From Manduca sexta (taxonomy: Eukaryota; Arthropoda; Insecta; Lepidoptera; Sphingidae): a DNA stretch of 64,000 nt. Below the pieces are notes generated by a model. The model was not told the origin of the DNA. It searched no databases and saw only the letters and a program-made list of their open reading frames with translations. Of the stretch, positions 25,321 through 37,316 are shown in pieces. The stretch spans positions 10,974,001 through 11,038,000 of the forward strand of contig NC_051120.1 of the NCBI RefSeq assembly GCF_014839805.1, in the 5' to 3' direction. The position numbers and the translations under genes were made by a program. Position 1 is the stretch's first letter, and each line of letters begins with the position of its first letter.

Positions 25321-28300
25321 ATGGCGGTAAGTTTGTCCTAACAATTTCATAACAGTATTATTTAATTGGCTGTACACAAAACCTAACCTTACCATTCCGA
25401 AATATTAATAAATTATTTGTAATATTTACAGAAAAAGGGCAAAGCGAAGATCAGTAAAGTAAAAAGAAACAATCAGACCACGAATAAAATGAGAAAACAG
25501 GGTAAACTGCGTCTTCAAAGGCATAGAACTAAAGTTCAAAAGCAGAACCAGCCAGCGCGGCCTCAGGTGGAGTACAGCAGTGAAAGCGAATCCGCGTCGG
25601 GCGATGAATGGGCCGACATGCTCGACGAAGAGGAGCAGCAGTACATAATGAGCAGGCTGTCCAAACAGCCACAGCTGCTGTCCAACGTCCCGGAGAATGA
25701 AGAGAAACAAAAGTTCGTATTTTAAAATCTTTATTGACTATTTATACTTTACTCGTCTCTGCTGGCAAAGAGAGATATTTCAATGTTTCAACATTTGTTT
25801 TATACACACTTAAAGTTAGTTAAATAATGGATAATATCTACTCATTCATTTACCCTATTTCACAATGATGTACGAAGAAGAAAATTTTTTTTAGTTAGTT
25901 TATAATATGCAAATTCTATTTAAAATACTCCAATGCACTTTATATTAAACTAGCTTTTGCCCGCGGCTCCGCCCGCGTTATAAAGTTTTTCGGGCTAAAG
26001 TTTTCCATTATAAAAGTCACGCTATATATTTTCCCGGGAGCCTATGTTCTTCCCAGGGTCTCAAACTGTCTCCATACCAAATTTTATCCTAATACGTTGG
26101 GTAGTTTTTGAGTTTAACACGTTCGGGAAGACCGATGCAGTGGGGGACTTTGTTTTATGATATATTTTTGCAGAACTTTTTAAGAGGAACAATCCCGTCA
26201 TACATTATTGTTGCATAACTTTAACCGTTTACGCAGCGCACGCAACAGAAGCTCTCAAAACTAATAAATTGTCCCCGTTTTTGCATCATGTTTCATTACT
26301 GCTCCGCTCCTATTGGTCATAGCGTGACGATATATATAGTCTATAGCATTCCAGGAACAAAGGGCTGTCCAACACAAAAAGAATTATTCAGTTCAAACTC
26401 CTAGTTTCTGAGATTAGCCATTACTGCTCTGCTCCTATTAGTTATAGCGTGATGATATATAGCCTATAGCACTTCACGAACAAAGGGCTATCCAATACAA
26501 AATTAATTTTTTAGTTCGAACCGGTAGTTCCTGAGATTAGCCATTACTGCTCTGCTCCTATTGGGTATAGCGTGATGATATATAGCCTATAGCACTCCAC
26601 GAACAAAAGGCTATCCAACGCAAAAAGAATTTTTCAGTTTGGACTGGTAGTTCCTGAGATTAGCCATTACTGCTCCGCTCCTATTGGGTATAGCGTGATG
26701 ATATATAGCCTATAGCACTCCACGAACAAAGGGCTATCCAACGCAAAAATAATTTTTCAGTTCGGACCGGTAGTTCCTGAGATTAGGCATTACTGCTCCG
26801 CTCCTATTGGGTATAGCGTGATGATATATAGCCTATAGCACTCCACGAACATAGGGCTATCCAACGCAAAAAGAATTTGTCAGTTTGGACCGGTAGTTCC
26901 TGAGATTAGCGCGTTCAAACAAACAAACAAACAAACTCTTCAGCTTTATATAATAGTATAGACTACTCCAATGCACTTTATATTAAATATTATATATATT
27001 ATTATGACTGCCTCGGTGGCGTAGTTGTATTGCACGTCCGGTACAATAGCGCTCTGAGGTCCTGGGTTCGAATCCCGGGTCGGGCAAAAGTGATATTTGG
27101 GTTTTTCTGCTCAGTATCAGCCCGGAGTCTGGAATTTGTGCCCGATATGGCGATAGGCTCGCCCCCTATCACATCATGGGACGGAACATACTTGGCGAAA
27201 AGTGGGTGCCCTAGTTGCGCCTCTGCATACCCCTTCGGGGATAAAATGCGTGATGTTATGTTATGTAATATTATATTAATTATAAAAAGAAATCTTTACA
27301 TAATCAGGTCAGGAAAACGTAAAAAGCCAGTCAAAGAGAAAATGCCAAAACCAAAACGAGCCGAAACAGGCAGTGACAGTGGAGCTGAGAGTGACTCTGG
27401 GAGTGAGGTAGAGGAGAAGTATGAGAAGGAAATGGCAGATAGACCGGTGAAGAAAATGAGGGCTTTACTCCCGATCAAGACTAAAGATGGAGTTATGGAG
27501 AGGGCTGAGGAGGTTGAAGGTAATACCTAAAATATTCCCCTACGTACTATCCTTATTACTTCTATGTGGAAAACTTACAATAACTTTTTTCAGAAAAAAT
27601 TGGGTTTGTTTTTAGAATCTACTATCATTCACATGAAAATTGCTATATTTATATAAATTTGCCATAATCACTAGCATCATGATTATGGTTTCCTGATATA
27701 TTAATTTTCACTCAGTTTCACCAATTTAATGAGGACTTTGTTGCCAATAATCATCAGTTTTACACATCTTCACACTCAGAGGCCAAATTTAAGTTACAAA
27801 GTAACTGATAATGACCTGTTCTACATAATTTCCAGAGTCTGAATCAGAAGATGAAACACCACCAGCAAAAAAGAAAAAACAACTAGAAGAAACTGAGGAT
27901 GCGGACTCTGAGTCAGATTCTGGCATGGAAGGTACTGCAGAAGAGGAAACCCCAGAGGAAGGTGAAAAGGGAGTGGTGAGCGCAGTGGAACTACTAGCTG
28001 CTAGGAGAGATCGGCTGAATCATGATAAGCTAAGGATAGGGGCACTGTGCTCTTCTCTGCTTGAAAGCCCTGAAAAGAAGGTAGAAATATATTATATCAA
28101 ACTGAGTTAATTACTGTAATATAAATAGTCAGTTTACTGCAAGAACTCACTAATGGCAATAAATCATCAAGTACAGTTTATTACGCCCTGACCATAATAT
28201 AATATTTAAAATACTCACTTGATTTTAAGAACAAAAATATTCAAGAATATAATAGTTTGTTACTTTATTTTTACATAGTTATATGTAGGATGAAATAGGG

Positions 28301-31300
28301 AAAACAATATACTTTTGTATTTGTCAGTTAATGAGTTCTTGCAGTAAACCAACAGTATAAAGAATTTAAATTCTTTCAGAAATGGATGCTTGATGCCAAA
28401 TATTATGCATTAGTTATACTATAGTCTATTTATAATATACACTGTTGACTATAGAGAGTCACATATCTCTTTCTATGACTCAATGCATGTCTTAATGTCA
28501 AGTATTGCACCTCTAATATTAATATACTCTCTCTCCTCCTCCACCTCTGCAACTAAAATTATTTATTAAAAAATATATAATTTCAGTTAAAAAACCTCTT
28601 CCCAATACTGTACCTGATGGAGGAGAGGTTGAAAGATGGTACTCTGAATCTGCACTCCATTCGAAAACTGGCGACCGTTTCCGCTTACGAAGTTTTCAAG
28701 GATATATTGCCCGAGTACCTCATTAGACATCAAGACTATTCTAATATTAAATGTAAGTGTGTTTACGCAATGATATATTAGAATTTGCTGGTGGATGGAT
28801 ATATTTTATATCCTCCTAGATACCGACCGCTATACACAAGGTGTTAAAATACCCCATAGTGGCCCATGTAAGTGATTCTAGATTCTAAAACGCCGACAAA
28901 TTTGTGTTGACTGCGGAAAGGTTATAATCTCTCGTCAGTCTACATTCTATTGGACCCCACTCCACTTACCATCAGTTGCTGTGGCGTCACTTTGTAATAA
29001 AACTATATGAAGTAATTTTAGAAGCTTCAATGTATTCAAATATCAATAATATTCATTTCATCTATGCTATGATCATGTATTAAACAAATTAGTCAAGCAA
29101 AGAAAATATAAAAATTTTATATTGTTATTTATTGAATTATATAATTAAGATTTTTGTATTTGTTTCTCAGTGAAAAAAGACACTCTCGCGTTATACAAAT
29201 ACGAAAAGGAACTTTTGGAATTCTATAAAAGATATCTACAAAGATTGGAAAAGATTGCCGGTATGCTGCGACAAAAAAAAGGCGATACAAGGTATTATTC
29301 CCTGTTTTACAAAAAATGACATAAGTAGATATCATGTCTGTCTAGACTTGAAATTTTTAGTTATATGGCTCTTTTATTTCAATTTTATTTAGCTTTTCTA
29401 ATCTTCAACTAAGACAAATACGAAATATGAAACAAATAAAACATAATCCACAAGTAAGCTAAAATATAATACGATATATCGTTTTAAATTGATTATAATG
29501 GGAATTATTCTTTGCACATTACATATGTACATTTTATTAATAATTTGTCCAGAAAACCTGACGAAGCGACAATATCTCTAGCGCTGATATCGCTGCAATG
29601 CATGTGCGGGCTGTTGGTCGCGCGGCCGCAGTTCAACTACGCCACGAACATCGCGCAGAGCGTCGTGCCGTACCTCGACTGCAGGGACGAACGCGCAAGG
29701 CAGATCGTCACCGAGAGCTGCGTGGCTGTGTTCGCGGATGATAAGAAAGGAGATATCACGTTGACTGTGAGTTTACTACATAATGAGTATGTGGCCAATC
29801 AGCCACAGGATGTCCACTGTTGAACATGGGCCTCCCCTAAAGATTTCCAGATCGATGTATTGTAAGCCGCTCGCCTCTCTTTTGGGGTCATTTGTCAACC
29901 TCGTGTGTGGACAGATATCTGGCCAATACATTAGTTGTCTTTTAGTATTGAAATGGCCCCTTACAGAAAAGAGACGGGTATTGGTGTGATATTAGTGATA
30001 TTTACAAAGTGATTAATTTTACAAGGGTATTGTTTAGTTCATTTATTTGTCTATAGTCCCACTCACGTGCACAATAAATGTGCCACATTGTATCATTTTT
30101 CAATAGCAATTACTATATTTTCGCCTTATTTAATTTTATTATAAGAAAGTAATCTCTTTCCACAGATAGTGCGCCTGATAAACCAATTAGTAAAGAAGCG
30201 AGGTGACCGCCTCCATCCTACGGCATTGGACTGTCTGTTATCACTGAAGATACGAGACATCGACATGGATGAGGAAGCAGATATCAAATTAAAGAAGAAA
30301 CAAGAAGAGAAACATAAAAAGAGGATCGTTAATTTATCCAAGAAAGAGAAAAAGGTATGTATTGCATAGACCAAGAAGCCCTTTTCAATAAATTATCCCA
30401 ATCGTTTTGTTCGAACCACCATACAAATTGACCAATCAGAACAAAGTATTTTTGACACGCTCACAAATGTTTTAATTTGATTGGCTATACTCAGGCTGGG
30501 ATCAAAAATTAAATTTGGAATTGTTTATTGGAAACGGTAAGTAACTAAATTACCATAATCTAGTTTAATTTATTGCTTCATTTAAAATAACTATTTTCTT
30601 TTTATTTTTACTTTTGTCAATGAACATGATCGTCTAAAGTAAAGTTCTCTCTTTTTTGTCCCTTTTGGTTTAGTGTCTCTTGGGTTTCACAATAAAAATG
30701 ATTTAACATGAACCGAATTTATTTGCGCGAAAAATCAATATTACATGTATATACGAACAAGGGAGGGAAATGACTGCCGGGCCGCCCGTGGCGTCGAATG
30801 CTCTATGTGCAACCTTGATGTAATATTGCGTCATGCTATGTGCGTCCCTACATCTAATATTATAATATTTTATTCAAAGTCTTTTACAAGGCTATAACCA
30901 TGATAATATAATTAAATAAAAAATTTAAATTACAGCGAGCCAAAAAACTGAAGGAAGTAGAGAGAGAACTAATGGAAACAGAAGCGCAAGAGAGTGAGAT
31001 GGCGCGGAAGAAACAACTCACTGAAGTGACCAAGACAGTGTTCCACATATATTTCAGGCTGTTGAAGAACGCTCCCAGATCTAAGTTGCTTGCCGCTGCC
31101 CTTAATGGATTAGCCAAGTGAGTGGATGTAGGCTTCTTCACTCTGCATATTAATTACAAGCATGAGCATACACAGTCGAAGTCGAGTCGGAAATTCAAGC
31201 GTTAAGACGCTGGTAACGACTTTTAACTATTTAAAACTAGTTTATACTGGACGCCATTGTTATAAAATTGAATTTTCTGTGTACAATTCTGTTATGGTGG

Positions 31301-32468
31301 CAACATGTATAAGCCTGTGTATTATGTCCATTAATTAAAATCAACTTCATTATTTTACATTTTCAGTATAGTATCGGTTATCACTTTCCGCTGTTTTCAA
31401 TAAACGAACCCATTCGTAATCTTCGATCAAATACTAAGAATAAACCTATCAAAATGAGACAATTGTAAGCATGTCAGAATACTTTGTTCTGATTGGTCCA
31501 TTTTCGCCATAAATCGAAAATTAAAAATGGAATAGTTTATTGAAATCGATCGTTAAACGGAAAGTGAACCTAATGACTTAATTATATGTTATTTTTTTCC
31601 CAGATTCACGCACGTAATAAACCTAGAGTACTATTCAGACCTGGTGGGTATTTTGGCTCACCTGCTGTCGGACGCGGAGGTGGGCGGCGCGGAGCGGCTG
31701 CTGTGCGTGCGCACGGTGCTGGCCGTGCTGGCGGGCTGCGGCGACGCGCTCGCCGTCGACCCCGCCACCTTCCACCACTACCTCTACCGGCACATGCTGG
31801 ACGCGCATGCAGGTTGGATTACTTACTGAAAACTTGTGAATGTTTTTCAGTCTTATAATGGAGCTTTTAAAATAGTCATGGGAAAGTTTGATAATACGTT
31901 TTTGAGAAGACACATGATTTGTTTTGTGAAACTAATTAAGACTAAAATGATAATTTTCAACATGGCGGTCACCATTACTAAATTTAACATACTCTATCTA
32001 GTCACCACTGACCCTTAATATCAAAATTGTTAGTAAAAATAATTTATAATTCTTCGTGGACAAGACCCTAGGGCAAGCTATTATTTCCTGCAAAATCCTT
32101 ACGAAGAATTTTTCTTGCTTTATTCTACATACTGAAAGTGGGAATAAAATTAAATTTAAGCCTTTCAATGAATTTCATACGTCTATTCTATTTTTAATGT
32201 TATATCTATGTTAATAAGCTGTATTATTCTTCCTAGTATTTTTACACTATTTCTAACACTCGATAATATAATCGTAACTCGTTCCGCAGGTAAAACCCAC
32301 GAGCAGGCGAAGATAATAGTGGAATGTGCGTGGCAGATAAGCGCCCGCGCACGCGCCGTGTCGGCGGCGGTGTGCGCGGCGCTGGCCAAGCGCGCCGCCA
32401 CGCTCGCCGCGCAGCTCGCGCACCACGCCGCGCTCGCCTGTCTGCACATACTGCACCACCTCGCGCAG
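25321..32468 (+). CDS. NOC3L: Nucleolar complex protein 3 (NOC3), 3' end missing
   Basis: Eleven phased exons: 25321-25326, 25432-25712, 27308-27519, 27836-28080, 28587-28752, 29171-29291, 29553-29766, 30166-30354, 30936-31117, 31604-31812, 32290-32468; together 668 codons. NOC3 acts in the nucleolus with NOC1/NOC2 in pre-60S ribosome assembly and export, and has a role in replication licensing in yeast. Order seen: basic Lys/Arg-rich N-terminus, acidic patches, the ALLPIKTKDGV block, the LLESPEKKLKNLFPIL block, the ARPQFNYATNI and LKIRDIDMDEE blocks, a KKEKK basic stretch, then the ALNGLAKFTHVINLEYYSDL block typical of NOC3. Human NOC3L has 800 residues; about 150 C-terminal residues are absent here. 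Exon 11 merges into a 102-bp tandem array and a sequence gap. The first coding exon is only six bases (Met-Ala). The exon 2 donor is inferred as AA|GTTCGT, forced by phase. Confidence 0.9.
25950..26963 (+). mobile_element. Retroposed element with 24-bp target duplication, in NOC3 intron 2
   Basis: A perfect 24-base direct repeat (starting TACTCCAATGC, ending TATTAAA) flanks the element at 25926-25949 and 26964-26987. It begins CTAGCTTTTGCCCGCGGCTC and ends with repeated AAAC units, CTCTTCAGCTTTATATAATA and GTATAGAC. Such a long duplication is typical of target-primed reverse transcription (LINE or LINE-mobilised). The interior holds a 123-bp tandem array. No long open frame, so it is non-autonomous or truncated. 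Confidence 0.75.
26301..26917 (+). repeat. Five-copy 123-bp tandem repeat inside the retroposed element
   Basis: Units start at 26301, 26426, 26549, 26672 and 26795, each with GCTC(C/T)GCTCCTATT, a GCGTGA(C/T)GATATAT block, CTATAGCA(T/C)TCCA, a GGGCT(A/G)TCCAA block, and a final GAGATTAG. The first interval is 125 bases, the others 123. The last units are more alike than the first, suggesting growth toward the 3' side. Confidence 0.85.
27006..27268 (+). repeat. Full-length tRNA-derived SINE in NOC3 intron 2
   Basis: tRNA-like head with A-box TGGCGTAGTTG (27017-27027) and perfect B-box GGTTCGAATCC (27065-27075), then a body (GATATTTGGGTTTTTCTGC, CCCGATATGGCGATAGGC, CCCCTATCACATCATGGGA) and a tail GGGATAAAATGCGTGATGTT with ATGTT repeats. 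It is the best preserved of several copies in this window and serves as the reference for the others. It ends about 40 bases before the acceptor of NOC3 exon 3. Confidence 0.85.
29800..29890 (+). repeat. LINE fragment in NOC3 intron 7
   Basis: Contains GATGTCCACTGTTGAACATG, GGCCTCCCCTAAAGATTTCC and AGATCGAT, which I recognise as a common lepidopteran LINE segment. It starts about 30 bases after the exon 7 donor. Confidence 0.5.
30381..30538. repeat. MITE-like copy in NOC3 intron 8
   Basis: Ends carry TTTTCAATAAA and, inverted, TTTATTGGAAA. The interior shares a phrase about a GACCAATCAGAACAAAGTAT block (the reverse complement of the TTTGTTCTGATTGGTCC in the copies at 14640 and 31382). Diverged. 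Confidence 0.5.
31382..31566. mobile_element. 185-bp inverted-repeat MITE in NOC3 intron 9
   Basis: Begins CACTTTCCG and ends CGGAAAGTG, its exact reverse complement; just inside, TTTTCAATAAAC faces GTTTATTGAAAT. No coding content. Related, more diverged copies lie at 30381-30538 and 14640-14780. I could not define a target-site duplication. Confidence 0.6.
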
Positions 32469-35400
32469 GTACTCACATGTCCTACACCCAAGCGCGCCGC
32501 CACGCTCGCCGCGCAGCTCGCGCACCACGCCGCGCTCGCCTGTCTGCACATACTGCACCACCTCGCGCAGGTACTCACATGTCCTACACCCAAGCGCGCC
32601 GCCACGCTCGCCGCGCAGCTCGCGCACCACGCCGCGCTCGCCTGTCTGCACATACTGCACCACCTCGCGCAGGTACTCACATGTCCTACACCCAAGCGCG
32701 CCGCCACGCTCGCCGCGCAGCTCGCGCACCACGCCGCGCTCGCCTGTCTGCACATACTGCACCACCTCGCGCAGGTACTCACATGTCCTACACCCAAGCG
32801 CGCCGCCACGCTCGCCGCGCAGCTCGCGCACCACGCCGCGCTCGCCTGTCTGCACATACTGCACCACCTCGCGCAGGTACTCACATGTCCTACACCCAAG
32901 CGCGCCGCCACGCTCGCCGCGCAGCTCGCGCACCACGCCGCGCTCGCCTGTCTGCACATACTGCACCACCTCGCGCAGGTACTCACATGTCCTACACCCA
33001 AGCGCGCGCCGCCACGCTCGCCGCGCAGCTCGCGCACCACGCCGCGCTCGCCTGTCTGCACATACTGCACCACCTCGCGCAGGTACTCACATGTCCTACA
33101 CCCAAGCGCGCCGCCACGCTCGCCGCGCAGCTCGCGCACCACGCCGCGCTCGCCTGTCTGCACATACCGCACCACCTCGCGCAGGTACTCACATGTCCTA
33201 CACCAAGCGCGCCGCCACGCTCGCCGCGCAGCTCGCGCACCACGCCGCGCTCGCCTGTCTGCACATACTGCACCACCTCGCGCAGGTACTCACATGTCCT
33301 ACACACGCGCCGCCACGCTCGCCGCGCAGCTCGCGCACCACGCCGCGCTCGCCTGTCTGCACATACTGCACCACCTCGCGCAGGTACTCACATGTCCTAC
33401 ACCCAAGCGCGCCGCCACGCTCGCCGCGCAGCTCGCGCACCACGCCGCGCTCGCCTGTCTGCACATACCGCACCACCTCGCGCAGGTACTCACATGTCCT
33501 ACACCCAAGCGCCGCCACGCTCGCCGCGCAGCTCGCGCACCACGCCGCGCTCCGCCTGTCTGCACATACTGCACCACCTCGCGCAGGTACTCACATGTCC
33601 TACACCCAAGCGCGCCGCCACGCTCGCCGCGCAGCTCGCGCACCACGCCGCGCTCGCCTGTCTGCACATACTGCACCACCTCGCGCAGGTACTCACATGT
33701 CCTACACCCAAGCGCGCCGCCACGCTCGCCGCGCAGCTCGCGCACCACGCCGCGCCTCGCCTGTCTGCACATACTGCACCACCTCGCGCAGGTACTCACA
33801 TTTCTACACCCAAGCGCGCCGCCACGCTCGCCGCGCAGCTCGCGCACCACGCCGCGCTCGCCTGTCTGCACATACTGCACCACCTCGCGCAGGTACTCAC
33901 ATGTCCTACACCCAAGCGCGCCGCCACGCTCGCCGCGCAGCTCGCGCACCACGCCGCGCGCTCGCCTGTCTGCACATACTGCACCACCTCGCGCAGGTAC
34001 TCACATGTCCTACACCCAAGCGCGCCGCCACGCTCGCCGCGCAGCTCGCGCACCACGCCGCGCTCGCCTGTCTGCACATACTGCACCACCTCGCGCAGGT
34101 ACTCACATGTCCTACACCCAAGCGCGCCGCCACGCTCGCCGCGCAGCTCGCGCACCACGCCGCGCTCGCCTGTCTGCACATACCGCACCACCTCGCGCAG
34201 GTACTCACATGTCCTACACCCAAGCGCGCCGCCACGCTCGCCGCGCAGCTCGCGCACCACGCCGCGCTCGCCTGTCTGCACATACCGCACCACCTCGCGC
34301 AGGTACTCACATGTCCTACACCCGCGCCGCCACGCTCGCCGCGCAGCTCGCGCACCACGCCGCGCTCCGCCTGTCTGCACATACCGCACCACCTCGCGCA
34401 GGTACTCACATGTCCTACACCCGTTAAGCGCCGCCACGCTCGCCGCGCAGCTTCGCGCACCACGCCGCGCTCGCCTGTCTGCACATACTGCACCACCTCG
34501 CGCAGGTACTCACATGTCCTACACCCAAGCGCGCCGCCACGCTCGCCGCGCAGCTCGCGCACCACGCCGCGCTCGCCTGTCTGCACATACTGCACCACCT
34601 CGCGCAGGTACTCACATGTCCTACACCCAAGCGCGCCGCCACGCTCGCCGCGCAGCTCGCGCACCACGCCGCGCTCGCCTGTCTGCACATACTGCACCAC
34701 CTCGCGCAGGTACTCACATGTCCTACACCCAAGCGCGCCGCCACGCTCGCCGCGCAGCTCGCGCACCACGCCGCGCTCGCCTGTCTGCACATACTGCACC
34801 ACCTCGCGCAGGTACTCACATGTCCTACACCCAAGCGCGCCGCCACGTCGCCGCGCAAGCTCGCGCACCACGCCGCGCCTGCCTGTCTGCACATACCGCA
34901 CCACCTCGCGCAGGTACTCACATGTCCTACACCCAAGCGCGCCGCCACGCTCGCCGCGCAGCTCGCGCACCACGCCGCGCTTCCGCCTGTCTGCACATAC
35001 TGCACCACCTCGCGCAGGTACTCACCTGTCTCTACACCCGGCGCGCCACACGCTCGCCGCGCAGCTCGCGCACCACGCCGCGCTCGCCTGTCTGCAATAT
35101 TGCCTCGCACCACCGCGCAGGTACTACGTCCTACACCCGCGCGCCGCCGCTCGCCGCGCAGTTCGCGCACCACGCCGCGCCTCGCCTGTCCGCACATACC
35201 GCACCCACCTCGCGCAGGTACTCACATGTCCTACACCCAAGCGCGCGCCACGCTCGCCGCGTGCAGCTCGCGCACCACGCCGCGCTCGCCTGTCTGCACA
35301 TACTGCACCACCCCTCGCGCAGGTACTCACATGTCCTACACCCGCGCGCCGCCACGCTCGCCGCCGCGCAGCTCGCGCACCACGCCGCGCTTTCGCTCTG

Positions 35401-36632
35401 TCTGCACATACTGCACCCTCACCTCGCGCAGGTACTCACATGTCCTACACCTGGCGCGCCGCCACGCTCGCCGCGCGCAGCTCTCGCGCACCACGCCGCG
35501 CTCGCCTGTCTGCACATACTGTAACCACCTCGCGCAGGTACTCACATGTCCTACACCCAAGCGCGCCGCCACGCTCGCCGCGCAGCTCGCGCACCACGCC
35601 GCGCTCGCCTGTCTGCACATACCGGCACCACCTCGCGCAGGTACTCACATGTCCTACACCCAAGGCGCCGCCATCGCAGCCGCGCAGCGCCGCGCACCAC
35701 GCCGCGCTCGCTGTCTGCACATACTGCACCACCTCGCGCAGGTACTCACATGTCCACACCCAAGCGCGCCGCCACGCTCGCCGCGCAGCTCGCGCACCAC
35801 GCCGCGCTCGCCTGTCTGCACATACTGCACCACCTCGCGCAGGTACTCACATGTCCTACACCCAGCGCACCGCCAGCCGCGCAGCTCGCGCACCACGCCG
35901 CGCTCGCCTGTCTGCACATACCGCACCACCTCGCGCAGGTACTCACATGTCCTACACCCAAGCGCCGCCACGCTCGCCGCGCAGCTCGCGCACCACGCCG
36001 CGCTTCGCCTGTCTGCACATACTGCACCACCTCGCGCAGGTACTCACATGTCCTACACCCAAGCGCGCCGCCACGCCCCCGCCCTCGCGCACCACGCCGC
36101 GCTCGCCTGTCTGCACATACTGCACGACCTCGCGCAGGTACTACATGTTCTACACCCAACAAGCAAGCGCGCCACGCTTGCTGCGCAGCTGCGCACCACG
36201 CCGCGCTCGCCCGTCTGCACATACTGCACCACTCGCGCAGGTACTCACATGTCTCTACACCCAGCAAGCGCCGCCACCCTCGCCGCCCAGCCCGCGCACC
36301 CCGCCGCGCTCCCCCGCCGGCACACCCCGCACCACCTCGCGCAGGTACTCACATGTCCTACACCCAAGCGCGCCGCCACGCTCGCCGCGCAGCTCGCGCA
36401 CCACGCCGCGCTCGCCTGTTCCGCACATACTGCACCACCTCGCGCAGGTACTCACATGTCCTACACCCAAGCGCGCCGCCACGCCGCGCAGCTCGCGCAC
36501 CACGCCGCGCCTGCCTGTCTGCACATACTGCACCACCTCGCGCAGGTACTCACATGTCCTACACCCGCGCCGCCGCCACGCTCGCCGCGCAGTCGCGCAC
36601 CACGCCGCGCTCGCCTGTCTGCACATACTGCA
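32388..36632 (+). repeat. 102-bp tandem array derived from a NOC3 exon-intron junction
   Basis: About 41.6 units. Each is 81 bp of NOC3 exon 11 (codons for KRAATLAAQLAHH through HHLAQ) plus 21 bp of the following intron, GTACTCACATGTCCTACACCC, so every unit repeats the splice donor CAG|GTACTC. The first six units (32388-32999) are identical; the seventh has a 2-bp insertion. Farther right, indels accumulate, and from about 35000 nearly every unit is damaged until the N gap. A T/C variant (CATACTGCAC or CATACCGCAC) recurs in scattered units, which argues that at least part of the array is real. The unit is a multiple of three and stop-free, so long open frames appear in several frames on both strands; they are by-products and not genes. 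Confidence 0.9.
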
Positions 36633-37132
36633 NNNNNNNNNNNNNNNNNNNNNNNNNNNNNNNNNNNNNNNNNNNNNNNNNNNNNNNNNNNNNNNNNNNN
36701 NNNNNNNNNNNNNNNNNNNNNNNNNNNNNNNNNNNNNNNNNNNNNNNNNNNNNNNNNNNNNNNNNNNNNNNNNNNNNNNNNNNNNNNNNNNNNNNNNNNN
36801 NNNNNNNNNNNNNNNNNNNNNNNNNNNNNNNNNNNNNNNNNNNNNNNNNNNNNNNNNNNNNNNNNNNNNNNNNNNNNNNNNNNNNNNNNNNNNNNNNNNN
36901 NNNNNNNNNNNNNNNNNNNNNNNNNNNNNNNNNNNNNNNNNNNNNNNNNNNNNNNNNNNNNNNNNNNNNNNNNNNNNNNNNNNNNNNNNNNNNNNNNNNN
37001 NNNNNNNNNNNNNNNNNNNNNNNNNNNNNNNNNNNNNNNNNNNNNNNNNNNNNNNNNNNNNNNNNNNNNNNNNNNNNNNNNNNNNNNNNNNNNNNNNNNN
37101 NNNNNNNNNNNNNNNNNNNNNNNNNNNNNNNN
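36633..37132. other. 500-N assembly gap
   Basis: Exactly 500 undetermined bases, a typical placeholder for a gap of unknown length. It abuts the tandem array on the left and ordinary unique sequence on the right. The missing 3' exons of NOC3 must lie here or have been lost in assembly, since only 262 bases separate the gap from the NDC80 stop codon. Confidence 0.95.
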
Positions 37133-37316
37133 TAAAGCTTTTATACATGGTGTTATAGAAAACAGGGTTCAAATGTTAAATTACATATGCGAACAGAATT
37201 GTTCGTCTAAGAACTACCTATACATGATTACACAAAAATTAAAGTTAACAGTATTACAATGTTAGTTCAAGATATTTAACAACTGTTTCTAGAAATTAAA
37301 CTTTTACTTTTGTTAT

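Noticed and set aside
27017..27075. Possible tRNA gene (A and B boxes)
   Set aside because: The boxes belong to the head of a SINE with a 260-bp body; no cloverleaf with an acceptor stem was found, and the same body recurs elsewhere.
31586..32018. Plus- and minus-strand frames around NOC3 exon 10
   Set aside because: Out-of-frame readings of exon 31604-31812, whose phase is fixed by its neighbours.
32388..36632. Possible CRISPR-like or satellite DNA reading of the regular array
   Set aside because: There are no unique spacers; the whole unit repeats, and its source is visibly the NOC3 exon and intron. It is a eukaryotic minisatellite.
32208..37265. Very long open frames (739 to 1355 codons) on both strands
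   Set aside because: They are produced by a stop-free 102-bp repeat in several frames and by translating through the N gap. They do not represent genes apart from NOC3 exon 11 at their start.
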